The position numbers and the translations under genes are program-made. 64,000 nucleotides of DNA from Bathymodiolus brooksi (taxonomy: Eukaryota > Mollusca > Bivalvia > Mytilida > Modiolidae), in contig OY804577.1 of assembly GCA_963680875.1 (NCBI GenBank), positions 108,263,906 through 108,327,905 on the forward strand. Direction: 5' to 3'. Of this stretch, positions 13,401 to 28,400 are shown in pieces (positions within the stretch are counted from its first letter, which is position 1; every line of letters begins with the position of its first letter). A model generated the notes under the pieces. That model was not told the origin of the DNA and searched no databases. It saw only the letters and a program-made list of their open reading frames with translations.

Positions 13401-16400
13401 GGTTGAATTGTTGACCATCACTGTTTAAAATTTCTTTTGTTTTGTTGATATTGGTTGAATTGTTGACCATCACTGTTTAAACTTTCTTTTGTTTTGTTTA
13501 TATTGGTAGAATTGTTGACCATCACTGTTTAAACATTCTTTTGTTTTGTTGATATTGGTGGAACTGTTGACCATCACTGTTTAAACTTTCTTTATTTTTG
13601 TTTATATTGGCAGAATTGTTGACCATCACTGTTTAAACTTTCTTTGTTTTGGTGATATTGGTAGAATTGTTGACCTTCACTGTTTAAACTTTCTTTTGTT
13701 TTGTTGATATTGGCAGAAATGTTGACCATCACTGTTTAAACTTTCTTTTGTTTTGTTTATATTGGTAGAATTGTTGACCATCACTGTTTAAGCTTTCTTT
13801 GTTTTGTTGATATTGGTAGAATTGTTGACCATCACTGTTTAAACTTTCTTTTGTTTTGTTGATATTGGTAGAATTGTTGACCATCACTGTTTAAACTTTC
13901 TTTTGTTTTGTTGATATTGGTTGAATTGTTGACCATCACTGTTTAAACTTTCTTTTGTTTTGTTTATATTGGTTGAATTGTTGACCATCACTGTTTAAAC
14001 TTTCTTTTGTTTTGTTGATATTGGTTGAATTATTGACCATCACTGTTTAAACTTTCTTTTGTTTTGTTGATATTGGTAGAATTGTTGATCATCACTGTTT
14101 AAACTTTCTTTTGTTTTGTTGATATTGGTAGAATTGTTGACCATCACTGTTTAAACTTTCTTTTGTTTTGTTGATATTGGTGGAATTGTTGACCATCACA
14201 GTTTAAACTTTCTTTTGTTTTGTTGATATTGGTGGAATTGTTGACCATCACTGTTTAAACTTTCTTTTGTTTTGTTTATATTGGTAGAATTGTTGACCAT
14301 CACTGTTTAAACTTTCTTTTGCTTTGGTGATATTGGTAGAATTGTTGACCTTCACTGTTTAAACTTTCTTTTGTTTTGTTGATATTGGTTGAATTGTTGA
14401 CCATCACTGTTTAAACTTTCTTTTGTTTTGTTGATATTGGTTGAATTGTTGACCATCACTGTTTAAACTTTCTTTTGTTTTGTTGATATTGGTTGAAATG
14501 TTGACCTTCACTGTTTAAACTTTCTTTTGTTTTGTTTATATTGGTAGAATTGTTGACCATCACTGTTTAAACTTTCTTTTGTTTTGTTTATATTGGTTGA
14601 ATTGTTGACCATCACTGTTTAAACTTTCTTTTGTTTTGTTTATATTGGTTGAATTGTTGACCATCACTGTTTAAAATTTCTTTTGTTTTGTTGATATTGG
14701 TTGAATTGTTGACCATCACTGTTTAAACTTTCTTTTGTTTTGTTTATATTGGTAGAATTGTTGACCATCACTGCTTAAACATTCTTTTGTTTTGTTGATA
14801 TTGGTGGAACTGTTGACCATCACTGTTTAAACTTTCTTTATTTTTGTTTATATTGGCAGAATTGTTGACCATCACTGTTTAAACTTTCTTTTGTTTTGGT
14901 GATATTGGTAGAATTGTTGACCTTCACTGTTTAAACTTTCTTTTGTTTTGTTGATATTGGCAGAATTGTTGACCATCACTGTTTAAACTTTCTTTTGTTT
15001 TGTTTATATTGGTAGAATTGTTGACCATCACTGTTTAAACTTTCTTTGTTTTGTTGATATTGGTAGAATTGTTGACCATCACTGTTTAAACTTTCTTTTG
15101 TTTTGTTGATATTGGTAGAATTGTTGACCATCACTGTTTAAACTTTCTTTTGTTTTGTTGATATTGGTTGAATTGTTGACCATCACTGTTTAAACTTTCT
15201 TTTGTTTTGTTTATATTGGTAGAATTGTTGACCATCACTGTTTAAACTTTCTTTTGTTTTGTTGATATTGGTAGAATTGTTGACCATCACTGTTTAAACT
15301 TTCTTTTGTTTTGTTTATATTGGTTGAATTGTTGACCACTGTTTAAACTTTCTTTTGTTTTGTTTATATTGGTAGAATTGTTGACCTTCACTGTTTAAAC
15401 TTTCTTTTGTTTTGTTGATATTGGTTGAATTGTTGACCATCACTGTTTAAACTTTCTTTTGTTTTGTTGATATTGGTAGAATTGTTGACCATCACTGTTT
15501 AAACTTTCTTTTGTTTTGGTGATATTGGTAGAATTGTTGACCTTCACTGTTTAAACTTTCTTTTGTTTTGTTGATATTGGCAGAATTGTTGACCATCACT
15601 GTTTAAACTTTCTTTTGTTTTGTTTATATTGGTAGAATTGTTGACCATCACTGTTTAAACTTTCTTTGTTTTGTTGATATTGGTAGAATTGTTGACCATC
15701 ACTGTTTAAACTTTCTTTTGTTTTGTTGATATTGGTAGAATTGTTGACCATCACTGTTTAAACTTTCTTTTGTTTTGTTGATATTGGTTGAATTGTTGAC
15801 CATCACTGTTTAAACTTTCTTTTGTTTTGTTGATATTAGTAGAATTGTTGATCATCACTGTTTAAACTTTCTTTTGTTTTGTTGATATTGGTAGAATTGT
15901 TGACCATCACTGTTTAAACTTTCTTTTGTTTTGTTGATATTGGTGGAATTGTTGACCATCACTGTTTAAACTTTCTTTTGTTTTGTTGATATTGGTGGAA
16001 TTGTTGACCATCACTGTTTAAACTTTCTTTTGTTTTGTTTATATTGGTAGAATTGTTGACCATCACTGTTTAAACTTTCTTTTGCTTTGGTGATATTGGT
16101 AGAATTGTTGACCTTCACTGTTTAAACTTTCTTTTGTTTTGTTGATATTGGTTGAATTGTTGACCATCACTGTTTAAACTTTCTTTTGTTTTGTTGATAT
16201 TGGTTGAATTGTTGACCATCACTGTTTAAACTTTCTTTTGTTTTGTTGATATTGGTTGAAATGTTGACCTTCACTGTTTAAACTTTCTTTTGTTTTGTTG
16301 ATATTGGTAGAATTGTTGATCATCACTGTTTAAACTTTCTTTTGTTTTGTTGATATTGGTAGAATTGCTGACCATCACTGTTTAAACTTTCTTTTGTTTT

Positions 16401-19400
16401 GTTTATATTGGTAGAATTGTTGACCATCACTGTTTAAACTTTCTTTTGTTTTGTTGATATTGGTAGAATTGTTGATCATCACTGTTTAAACTTTCTTTTG
16501 TTTTGTTGATATTGGTAGAATTGTTGACCATCACTGTTTAAACTTTCTTTTGTTTTGTTGATATTGGTAGAATTGTTGACCATCACTGTTTAAACTTTCT
16601 TTTGTTTTGTTTATATTGGTAGAATTGTTGATCATCACTGTTTAAACTTTCTTTTGTTTTGTTGATATTGGTAGACTTGTTGACCATCACTGTTTAAACT
16701 TTCTTATGTTTTGTTGATATTGGTAGAATTGTTGACCATCACTGTTTAAACTTTCTTTTGCTTTGGTGATATTGGTAGAATTGTTGACCTTCACTGTTTA
16801 AACTTTCTTTTGTTTTGTTGATATTGGTGGAATTGTTGACCATCACAGTTTAAACTTTCTTTTGTTTTGTTGATATTGGTTGAATTGTTGACCATCACTG
16901 TTTAAACTTTCTTTTGTTTTGTTGATATTGGTGGAATTGTTGACCATCACTGTTTAAACTTTCTTTTGTTTTGTTGATATTGGTAGAATTGTTGATCATC
17001 ACTGTTTAAACTTTCTTTTGTTTTGTTGATATTGGTTGAATTGTTGACCTTCACTGTTTAAACTTTCTTTTGTTTTGTTTATATTGGTAGAATTGTTGAC
17101 CATCACTGTTTAAACTTTCTTTTGTTTTGTTGATATTGGTAGAATTGTTGACCTTCACTGTTTAAACTTTCTTTGTTTTGTTTATATTGGTTGAATTGTT
17201 GACCATCACTGTTTAAACTTTCTTTTGTTTTGTTTATATTGGTAGAATTGTTGACCATCACTGTTTAAACTTTCTTTTGTTTTGTTGATATTGGTTGAAT
17301 TGTTGACCATCACTGTTTAAACTTTCTTTTGTTTTGTTGATATTGGTTGAATTGTTGACCATCACTGTTTAAACTTTCTTTTGTTTTGTTGATATTGGTT
17401 GAAATGTTGACCTTCACTGTTTAAACTTTCTTTTGTTTTGTTTATATTGGTAGAATTGTTGATCATCACTGTTTAAACTTTCTTTTGTTTTGTTGATATT
17501 GGTAGAATTGTTGACCATCACTGTTTAAACTTTCTTTTGTTTTGTTTATATTGGTAGAATTGTTGACCATCACTGTTTAAACTTTCTTTTGTTTTGTTGA
17601 TATTGGTAGAATTGTTGATCATCACTGTTTAAACTTTCTTTTGTTTTGTTGATATTGGTAGAATTGTTGACCATCACTGTTTAAACTTTCTTTTGTTTTG
17701 TTGATATTGGTAGAATTGTTGACCATCACTGTTTAAACTTTCTTTTGTTTTGTTTATATTGGTTGAATTGTTGACCACTGTTTAAACTTTCTTTTGTTTT
17801 GTTTATATTGGTAGAATTGTTGACCATCACTGTTTAAACTTTCTTTTGTTTTGTTTATATTGGTAGAATTGTTGACCATCACTGTTTAAACTTTCTTTTG
17901 TTTTGTTGATATTGGTTGAATTGTTGACCTTCACTGTTTAAACTTTCTTTTGTTTTGTTTATATTGGTAGAATTGTTGACTATCACTGTTTAAACTTTCT
18001 TTTGTTTTGTTGATATTGGTAGAATTGTTTACCATCACTGTTTAAACTTTCTTTTGTTTTGGTGATATTGGTTGAATTGTTGACCTTCACTGTTGAAACT
18101 TTCTTTTGTTTTGTTGATATTGGTTTAATTGTTGACCATCACTGTTTAAACTTTATTTATTTTGTTTTGTTTATATTGGTTGAATTGTTGACCTTCACTG
18201 TTTAAACTTTCTTTTGTTTTGTTGATATTGGTTTAATTGTTGACCATCACTGTTTAAACTTTCTTTTGTTTTGGTGATATTGGTAGAATTGTTGACCATC
18301 ACTGTTTAAACTTTCTTTTTTTTTGCTTATATTGGCAGAATTGTTGACCATCACTATTTAAACTTTCTTTTGTTTTGTTTATATTGGTAGAATTGTTGAC
18401 CATCACTGTTTAAACTTTCTTTGTTTTGTTGATATTGGTAGAATTGTTGACCATCACTGTTTAAACGTTCTTTTGTTTTGTTGATATTGGCAGAATTGTT
18501 GACCATCACTGTTTAAACTTTCTTTTGTTTTGTTGATATTGGTTGAATTGTTGACCATCACTGTTTAAACTTTCTTTTGTTTTGTTGATATTGGCAGAAT
18601 TGTTGACCATCACTGTTTAAACTTTCTTTTGTTTTGTTGATATTGGTTGAATTGTTGACCATCACTGTTTAAACTTTCTTTTGTTTTGTTTATATTGGTA
18701 GAATTGTTGACCATCACTGTTTAAACTTTCTTTTGTTTTGTTTATATTGGTTGAATTGTTGACCATCACTGTTTAAACTTTCTTTTGTTTTGTTGATATT
18801 GGTAGAATTGTTGACCATCACTGTTTAAACTTTCTTTTGTTTTGTTTATATTGGTTGAATTGTTGACCATCACTGTTTAAACTTTCTTTTGTTTTGTTTA
18901 TATTGGTAGAATTGTTGACCATCACTGTTTAAACTTTCTTTTGTTTTGTTTATATTGGTTGAATTGTTGACCATCACTGTTTAAACTTTCTTTTGTTTTG
19001 TTTATATTGGTTGAATTGTTGACCATCACTGTTTAAAATTTCTTTTGTTTTGTTGATATTGGTTGAATTGTTGACCATCACTGTTTAAACTTTCTTTTGT
19101 TTTGTTTATATTGGTAGAATTGTTGACCATCACTGTTTAAACATTCTTTTGTTTTGTTGATATTGGTGGAACTGTTGACCATCACTGTTTAAACTTTCTT
19201 TATTTTTGTTTATATTGGCAGAATTGTTGACCATCACTGTTTAAACTTTCTTTTGTTTTGGTGATATTGGTAGAATTGTTGACCTTCACTGTTTAAACTT
19301 TCTTTTGTTTTGTTGATATTGGCAGAATTGTTGACCATCACTGTTTAAACTTTCTTTTGTTTTGTTTATATTGGTAGAATTGTTGACCATCACTGTTTAA

Positions 19401-22400
19401 GCTTTCTTTGTTTTGTTGATATTGGTAGAATTGTTGACCATCACTGTTTAAACTTTCTTTTGTTTTGTTGATATTGGTAGAATTGTTGACCATCACTGTT
19501 TAAACTTTCTTTTGTTTTGTTGATATTGGTTGAATTGTTGACCATCACTGTTTAAACTTTCTTTTGTTTTGTTTATATTGGTTGAATTGTTGACCATCAC
19601 TGTTTAAACTTTCTTTTGTTTTGTTGATATTGGTTGAATTATTGACCATCACTGTTTAAACTTTCTTTTGTTTTGTTGATATTGGTAGAATTGTTGATCA
19701 TCACTGTTTAAACTTTCTTTTGTTTTGTTGATATTGGTAGAATTGTTGACCATCACTGTTTAAACTTTCTTTTGTTTTGTTGATATTGGTAGAATTGTTG
19801 ACCATCACTGTTTAAACATTCTTTTGTTTTGTTGATATTGGTTGAATTGTTGACCATCACTGTTTAAAATTTCTTTTGTTTTGTTGATATTGGTTGAATT
19901 GTTGACCATCACTGTTTAAACTTTCTTTTGTTTTGTTTATATTGGTAGAATTGTTGACCATCACTGCTTAAACATTCTTTTGTTTTGTTGATATTGGTGG
20001 AACTGTTGACCATCACTGTTTAAACTTTCTTTATTTTTGTTTATATTGGCAGAATTGTTGACCATCACTGTTTAAACTTTCTTTTGTTTTGGTGATATTG
20101 GTAGAATTGTTGACCTTCACTGTTTAAACTTTCTTTTGTTTTGTTGATATTGGCAGAATTGTTGACCATCACTGTTTAAACTTTCTTTTGTTTTGTTTAT
20201 ATTGGTAGAATTGTTGACCATCACTGTTTAAACTTTCTTTGTTTTGTTGATATTGGTAGAATTGTTGACCATCACTGTTTAAACTTTCTTTTGTTTTGTT
20301 GATATTGGTAGAATTGTTGACCATCACTGTTTAAACTTTCTTTGTTTTGTTGATATTGGTTGAATTGTTGACCATCACTGTTTAAACTTTCTTTTGTTTT
20401 GTTTATATTGGTTGAATTTTTGACCATCACTGTTTAAACTTTCTTTTGTTTTGTTGATATTGGTTGAATTATTGACCATCACTGTTTAAAATTTCTTTTG
20501 TTTTGTTGATATTGGTAGAATTGTTGATCATCACTGTTTAAACTTTCTTTTGTTTTGTTGATATTGGTAGAATTGTTGACCATCACTGTTTAAACTTTCT
20601 TTTGTTTTGTTGATATTGGTGGAATTGTTGACCATCACTGTTTAAACTTTCTTTTGTTTTGTTGATATTGGTTGAATTGTTGACCATCACTGTTTAAACT
20701 TTCTTTTGTTTTGTTTATATTGGTAGAATTGTTGACCATCACTGTTTAAACTTTCTTTTGCTTTGGTGATATTGGTAGAATTGTTGACCTTCACTGTTTA
20801 AACTTTCTTTTGTTTTGTTGATATTGGTTGAATTGTTGACCATCACAGTTTAAACTTTCTTTTGTTTTGTTGATATTGGTTGAATTGTTGACCATCACTG
20901 TTTAAACTTTCTTTTGTTTTGTTGATATTGGTTGAAATGTTGACCTTCACTGTTTAAACTTTCTTTTGTTTTGTTTATATTGGTAGAATTGTTGATCATC
21001 ACTGTTTAAACTTTCTTTTGTTTTGTTGATATTGGTAGAATTGCTGACCATCACTGTTTAAACTTTCTTTTGTTTTGTTTATATTGGTAGAATTGTTGAC
21101 CATCACTGTTTAAACTTTCTTTTGTTTTGTTGATATTGGTAGAATTGTTGATCATCACTGTTTAAACTTTCTTTTGTTTTGTTGATATTGGTAGAATTGT
21201 TGACCATCACTGTTTAAACTTTCTTTTGTTTTGTTGATATTGGTAGAATTGTTGACCATCACTGTTTAAACTTTCTTTTGTTTTGTTTATATTGGTAGAA
21301 TTGTTGATCATCACTGTTTAAACTTTCTTTTGTTTTGTTGATATTGGTAGACTTGTTGACCATCACTGTTTAAACTTTCTTATGTTTTGTTGATATTGGT
21401 AGAATTGGTGACCATCACTGTTTAAACTTTCTTTTGCTTTGGTGATATTGGTAGAATTGTTGACCTTCACTGTTTAAACTTTCTTTTGTTTTGTTGATAT
21501 TGGTGGAATTGTTGACCATCACAGTTTAAACTTTCTTTTGTTTTGTTGATATTGGTTGAATTGTTGACCATCACTGTTTAAACTTTCTTTTGTTTTGTTG
21601 ATATTGGTGGAATTGTTGACCATCACTGTTTAAACTTTCTTTTGTTTTGTTGATATTGGTAGAATTGTTGATCATCACTGTTTAAACTTTCTTTTGTTTT
21701 GTTGATATTGGTTGAATTGTTGACCTTCACTGTTTAAACTTTCTTTTGTTTTGTTTATATTGGTAGAATTGTTGACCATCACTGTTTAAACTTTCTTTTG
21801 TTTTGTTGATATTGGTAGAATTGTTGACCTTCACTGTTTAAACTTTCTTTGTTTTGTTTATATTGGTTGAATTGTTGACCATCACTGTTTAAACTTTCTT
21901 TTGTTTTGTTTATATTGGTAGAATTGTTGACCATCACTGTTTAAACTTTCTTTTGTTTTGTTGATATTGGTTGAATTGTTGACCATCACTGTTTAAACTT
22001 TCTTTTGTTTTGTTTATATTGGTAGAATTGTTGACCATCACTGTTTAAACTTTCTTTTGTTTTGTTGATATTGGTAGAATTGTTGACCATCACTGTTTAA
22101 ACTTTCTTTTGTTTTGTTTATATTGGTAGAATTGTTGATCATCACTGTTTAAACTTTCTTTTGTTTTGTTGATATTGGTAGAATTGTTGACCATCACTGT
22201 TTAAACTTTCTTTTGTTTTGTTGATATTGGTAGAATTGTTGACCATCACTGTTTAAACTTTCTTTTGCTTTGGTGATATTGGTAGAATTGTTGACCTTCA
22301 CTGTTTAAACTTTCTTTTGTTTTGTTGATATTGGTGGAATTGTTGACCATCACAGTTTTAACTTTCTTTTGTTTTGTTGATATTGGTTGAATTGTTGACC

Positions 22401-25400
22401 ATCACTGTTTAAACTTTCTTTTGTTTTGTTGATATTGGTGGAATTGTTGACCATCACAGTTTAAACTTTCTTTTGTTTTGTTGATATTGGTAGAATTGTT
22501 GATCATCACTGTTTAAACTTTCTTTTGTTTTGTTGATATTGGTTGAATTGTTGACCTTCACTGTTTAAACTTTCTTTTGTTTTGTTTATATTGGTAGAAT
22601 TGTTGACCATCACTGTTTAAACATTCTTTTGTTTTGTTGATATTGGTAGAATTGTTTACCATCACTGTTTAAACTTTCTTTTGTTTTGGTGATATTGGTT
22701 GAATTGTTGACCTTCACTGTTTAAACTTTCTTTTGTTTTGTTGATATTGGTTGAATTGTTGACCATCACTGTTTAAACTTTATTTATTTTGTTTTGTTTA
22801 TATTGGTTGAATTGTTGACCTTCACTGTTTAAACTTTCTTTTGTTTTGTTGATATTGGTTTAATTGTTGACCATCACTGTTTAAACTTTCTTTTGTTTTG
22901 GTGATATTGGTAGAATTGTTGACCATCACTGTTTAAACTTTCTTTTTTTTTGCTTATATTGGCAGAATTGTTGACCATCACTATTTAAACTTTCTTTTGT
23001 TTTGTTTATATTGGTAGAATTGTTGACCATCACTGTTTAAACTTTCTTTGTTTTGTTGATATTGGTAGAATTGTTGACCATCACTGTTTAAACGTTCTTT
23101 TGTTTTGTTGATATTGGCAGAATTGTTGACCATCACTGTTTAAACTTTCTTTTGTTTTGTTGATATTGGTTGAATTGTTGACCATCACTGTTTAAACTTT
23201 CTTTTGTTTTGTTGATATTGGCAGAATTGTTGACCATCACTGTTTAAACTTTCTTTTGTTTTGTTGATATTGGTTGAATTGTTGACCATCACTGTTTAAA
23301 CTTTCTTTTGTTTTGTTTATATTGGTAGAATTGTTGACCATCACTGTTTAAACTTTCTTTTGTTTTGTTTATATTGGTTGAATTGTTGACCATCACTGTT
23401 TAAACTTTCTTTTGTTTTGTTGATATTGGTAGAATTGTTGACCATCACTGTTTAAACTTTCTTTTGTTTTGTTTATATTGGTTGAATTGTTGACCATCAC
23501 TGTTTAAACTTTCTTTTGTTTTGTTTATATTGGTAGAATTGTTGACCATCACTGTTTAAACTTTCTTTTGTTTTGTTTATATTGGTTGAATTGTTGACCA
23601 TCACTGTTTAAACTTTCTTTTGTTTTGTTTATATTGGTTGAATTGTTGACCATCACTGTTTAAAATTTCTTTTGTTTTGTTGATATTGGTTGAATTGTTG
23701 ACCATCACTGTTTAAACTTTCTTTTGTTTTGTTTATATTGGTAGAATTGTTGACCATCACTGTTTAAACATTCTTTTGTTTTGTTGATATTGGTGGAACT
23801 GTTGACCATCACTGTTTAAACTTTCTTTATTTTTGTTTATATTGGCAGAATTGTTGACCATCACTGTTTAAACTTTCTTTTGTTTTGGTGATATTGGTAG
23901 AATTGTTGACCTTCACTGTTTAAACTTTCTTTTGTTTTGTTGATATTGGCAGAATTGTTGACCATCACTGTTTAAACTTTCTTTTGTTTTGTTTATATTG
24001 GTAGAATTGTTGACCATCACTGTTTAAGCTTTCTTTGTTTTGTTGATATTGGTAGAATTGTTGACCATCACTGTTTAAACTTTCTTTTGTTTTGTTGATA
24101 TTGGTAGAATTGTTGACCATCACTGTTTAAACTTTCTTTTGTTTTGTTGATATTGGTTGAATTGTTGACCATCACTGTTTAAACTTTCTTTTGTTTTGTT
24201 TATATTGGTTGAATTGTTGACCATCACTGTTTAAACTTTCTTTTGTTTTGTTGATATTGGTTGAATTATTGACCATCACTGTTTAAACTTTCTTTTGTTT
24301 TGTTGATATTGGTAGAATTGTTGATCATCACTGTTTAAACTTTCTTTTGTTTTGTTGATATTGGTAGAATTGTTGACCATCACTGTTTAAACTTTCTTTT
24401 GTTTTGTTGATATTGGTAGAATTGTTGACCATCACTGTTTAAACATTCTTTTGTTTTGTTGATATTGGTTGAATTGTTGACCATCACTGTTTAAAATTTC
24501 TTTTGTTTTGTTGATATTGGTTGAATTGTTGACCATCACTGTTTAAACTTTCTTTTGTTTTGTTTATATTGGTAGAATTGTTGACCATCACTGCTTAAAC
24601 ATTCTTTTGTTTTGTTGATATTGGTGGAACTGTTGACCATCACTGTTTAAACTTTCTTTATTTTTGTTTATATTGGCAGAATTGTTGACCATCACTGTTT
24701 AAACTTTCTTTTGTTTTGGTGATATTGGTAGAATTGTTGACCTTCACTGTTTAAACTTTCTTTTGTTTTGTTGATATTGGCAGAATTGTTGACCATCACT
24801 GTTTAAACTTTCTTTTGTTTTGTTTATATTGGTAGAATTGTTGACCATCACTGTTTAAACTTTCTTTGTTTTGTTGATATTGGTAGAATTGTTGACCATC
24901 ACTGTTTAAACTTTCTTTTGTTTTGTTGATATTGGTAGAATTGTTGACCATCACTGTTTAAACTTTCTTTGTTTTGTTGATATTGGTTGAATTGTTGACC
25001 ATCACTGTTTAAACTTTCTTTTGTTTTGTTTATATTGGTTGAATTTTTGACCATCACTGTTTAAACTTTCTTTTGTTTTGTTGATATTGGTTGAATTATT
25101 GACCATCACTGTTTAAAATTTCTTTTGTTTTGTTGATATTGGTAGAATTGTTGATCATCACTGTTTAAACTTTCTTTTGTTTTGTTGATATTGGTAGAAT
25201 TGTTGACCATCACTGTTTAAACTTTCTTTTGTTTTGTTGATATTGGTGGAATTGTTGACCATCACTGTTTAAACTTTCTTTTGTTTTGTTGATATTGGTT
25301 GAATTGTTGACCATCACTGTTTAAACTTTCTTTTGTTTTGTTTATATTGGTAGAATTGTTGACCATCACTGTTTAAACTTTCTTTTGCTTTGGTGATATT

Positions 25401-28400
25401 GGTAGAATTGTTGACCTTCACTGTTTAAACTTTCTTTTGTTTTGTTGATATTGGTTGAATTGTTGACCATCACAGTTTAAACTTTCTTTTGTTTTGTTGA
25501 TATTGGTTGAATTGTTGACCATCACTGTTTAAACTTTCTTTTGTTTTGTTGATATTGGTTGAAATGTTGACCTTCACTGTTTAAACTTTCTTTTGTTTTG
25601 TTTATATTGGTAGAATTGTTGATCATCACTGTTTAAACTTTCTTTTGTTTTGTTGATATTGGTAGAATTGCTGACCATCACTGTTTAAACTTTCTTTTGT
25701 TTTGTTTATATTGGTAGAATTGTTGACCATCACTGTTTAAACTTTCTTTTGTTTTGTTGATATTGGTAGAATTGTTGATCATCACTGTTTAAACTTTCTT
25801 TTGTTTTGTTGATATTGGTAGAATTGTTGACCATCACTGTTTAAACTTTCTTTTGTTTTGTTGATATTGGTAGAATTGTTGACCATCACTGTTTAAACTT
25901 TCTTTTGTTTTGTTTATATTGGTAGAATTGTTGATCATCACTGTTTAAACTTTCTTTTGTTTTGTTGATATTGGTAGACTTGTTGACCATCACTGTTTAA
26001 ACTTTCTTATGTTTTGTTGATATTGGTAGAATTGGTGACCATCACTGTTTAAACTTTCTTTTGCTTTGGTGATATTGGTAGAATTGTTGACCTTCACTGT
26101 TTAAACTTTCTTTTGTTTTGTTGATATTGGTGGAATTGTTGACCATCACAGTTTAAACTTTCTTTTGTTTTGTTGATATTGGTTGAATTGTTGACCATCA
26201 CTGTTTAAACTTTCTTTTGTTTTGTTGATATTGGTGGAATTGTTGACCATCACTGTTTAAACTTTCTTTTGTTTTGTTGATATTGGTAGAATTGTTGATC
26301 ATCACTGTTTAAACTTTCTTTTGTTTTGTTGATATTGGTTGAATTGTTGACCTTCACTGTTTAAACTTTCTTTTGTTTTGTTTATATTGGTAGAATTGTT
26401 GACCATCACTGTTTAAACTTTCTTTTGTTTTGTTGATATTGGTAGAATTGTTGACCTTCACTGTTTAAACTTTCTTTGTTTTGTTTATATTGGTTGAATT
26501 GTTGACCATCACTGTTTAAACTTTCTTTTGTTTTGTTTATATTGGTAGAATTGTTGACCATCACTGTTTAAACTTTCTTTTGTTTTGTTGATATTGGTTG
26601 AATTGTTGACCATCACTGTTTAAACTTTCTTTTGTTTTGTTTATATTGGTAGAATTGTTGACCATCACTGTTTAAACTTTCTTTTGTTTTGTTGATATTG
26701 GTAGAATTGTTGACCATCACTGTTTAAACTTTCTTTTGTTTTGTTTATATTGGTAGAATTGTTGATCATCACTGTTTAAACTTTCTTTTGTTTTGTTGAT
26801 ATTGGTAGAATTGTTGACCATCACTGTTTAAACTTTCTTTTGTTTTGTTGATATTGGTAGAATTGTTGACCATCACTGTTTAAACTTTCTTTTGCTTTGG
26901 TGATATTGGTAGAATTGTTGACCTTCACTGTTTAAACTTTCTTTTGTTTTGTTGATATTGGTGGAATTGTTGACCATCACAGTTTTAACTTTCTTTTGTT
27001 TTGTTGATATTGGTTGAATTGTTGACCATCACTGTTTAAACTTTCTTTTGTTTTGTTGATATTGGTGGAATTGTTGACCATCACAGTTTAAACTTTCTTT
27101 TGTTTTGTTGATATTGGTAGAATTGTTGATCATCACTGTTTAAACTTTCTTTTGTTTTGTTGATATTGGTTGAATTGTTGACCTTCACTGTTTAAACTTT
27201 CTTTTGTTTTGTTTATATTGGTAGAATTGTTGACCATCACTGTTTAAACATTCTTTTGTTTTGTTGATATTGGTAGAATTGTTGACCTTCACTGTTTAAA
27301 CTTTCTTTTGTTTTGTTGATATTGGTAGAATTGTTGATCATCACTGTTTAAACTTTCTTTTGTTTTGTTGATATTGGTAGAATTGTTGATCATCACTGTT
27401 TAAACTTTCTTTTGTTTTGTTGATATTGGTAGAATTGTTGATCATCACTGTTTAAACTTTCTTTTGTTTTGTTGATATTGGTAGAATTGTTGATCATCAC
27501 TGTTTAAACTTTCTTTTGTTTTGTTTATATTGGTAGAATTGTTGACCATCACTGTTTAAACTTTCTTTTGTTTTGTTTATATTGGTAGAATTGTTAATCA
27601 TCACTGTTTAAACATTCTTTTGTTTTGTTGATATTGGTAGAATTGTTGACCATCACTGTTTAAACTTTCTTTTGTTTTGTTGATATTGGTAGAATTGTTG
27701 ATCATCACTGTTTAAACTTTCTTTTGTTTTGTTGATATTGGTAGAATTGTTGATCATCACTGTTTAAACTTTCTTTTGTTTTGTTTATATTGGTAGAATT
27801 GTTGACCATCACTGTTTAAACTTTCTTTTGTTTTGTTTATATTGGTTGAATTGTTGATCATCACTGTTTAAACTTTCTTTTGTTTTGTTGATATTGGTAG
27901 AATTGTTGATCATCACTGTTTAAACTTTCTTATGTTTTGTTGATATTGGTAGAATTGTTGATCATCACTGTTTAAACTTTCTTTTGTTTTGTTTATATTG
28001 GTTGAATTGTTGATCATCACTGTTTAAACTTTCTTTTGTTTTGTTTATATTGGTAGAATTGTTGACCTTCACTGTTTAAACTTTCTTTTGTTTTGTTGAT
28101 ATTGGTAGAATTGTTGACCATCACTGTTTAAACTTTCTTTTGTTTTGTTGATATTGGTAGAATTGTTGATCATCACTGTTTATACTTTCTTTTGTTTTGT
28201 TTATATTGGATGAATTGTTGACCATCACTGTTTAAACTTTCTTTTGTTTTGTTTATATTGGTAGAATTGTTGATCATCACTGTTTAAACTTTCTTTTGTT
28301 TTGTTTATATTGGTAGAATTGTTGACCATCAATGTTTAAACTTTCTTTTGTTTTGTTTATATTGGTTGAATTGTTGACCATCACTGTTTAAACTTTCTTT